A stretch of 64,000 nucleotides of DNA from Mactromeris polynyma (Eukaryota > Mollusca > Bivalvia > Venerida > Mactridae), in assembly GCA_032209605.1 (NCBI GenBank), contig JASFXZ010000016.1, positions 8,556,001 to 8,620,000 of the forward strand, written 5' to 3'. The translations under genes were made by a program, and so were the position numbers. Of this stretch, positions 63,952-64,000 are shown in pieces. Position 1 is the stretch's first letter. Every line of letters begins with the position of its first letter. The notes below the pieces were generated by a model that saw only the letters and a list, made by a program, of their open reading frames with translations, had not been told where the DNA came from and made no database searches.

Positions 63952-64000
63952 GTAAGTACTTACAATAGAATGAGTCAGACGGTTAAAAATCAGTAATCAG

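Overview
The window is a eukaryotic genomic segment. It is AT-rich and intron-dense, with GT-AG splicing, short coding exons separated by 0.2-4 kb introns, and many small repeat insertions. Frequent TACATGTA-type words, several repeat families of a kind I associate with molluscan genomes, and an invertebrate HYDIN together suggest a lophotrochozoan, most likely a mollusc. The species cannot be fixed from sequence alone.

Almost all protein-coding content belongs to one plus-strand gene, HYDIN, which encodes the giant ASH/MSP-domain protein of the ciliary central-pair apparatus. I read 63 consecutive exons from an initiator ATG at 6549 to 63951, where the window ends. All 63 join without a frame break (10,424 coding bases, about 3,474 codons). 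By alignment from memory with human HYDIN (about 5,100 residues), roughly the N-terminal two thirds are present and the rest lies beyond the right edge.

Protein order: a short basic N-terminus; about eleven ASH/MSP repeats (exons 4-28) interrupted by an acidic linker (exons 23-25); three more ASH repeats (exons 31-35); a charged linker; a P-loop adenylate-kinase-like domain (exons 38-43); a Lys/Glu coiled-coil and low-complexity linker (exons 43-55); then a further run of ASH repeats (exons 56-63).

Layout: 1-1600 holds a possible last exon of an unidentified upstream gene. 1616-3690 is a 42-bp satellite array with a 156-bp transposon inside it. 3690-5940 is mostly non-coding. About 5940-6080 is a candidate HYDIN promoter and 5' leader. 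6549-64000 is HYDIN, whose introns carry at least ten families of miniature inverted-repeat elements, SINE-like sequences, a molluscan-type dispersed repeat and a 44-bp tandem array.

The most interesting observation is a set of eleven very short (18-57 nt) possible exons. Each has canonical splice dinucleotides, is open in the host frame, and starts and ends in the same phase as its host intron. They fall mainly in linker-encoding positions, and four lie in one 4-kb interval. If transcribed, they would be a combinatorial cassette-exon system tuning HYDIN linkers. Some could be chance matches, and transcript data would decide.
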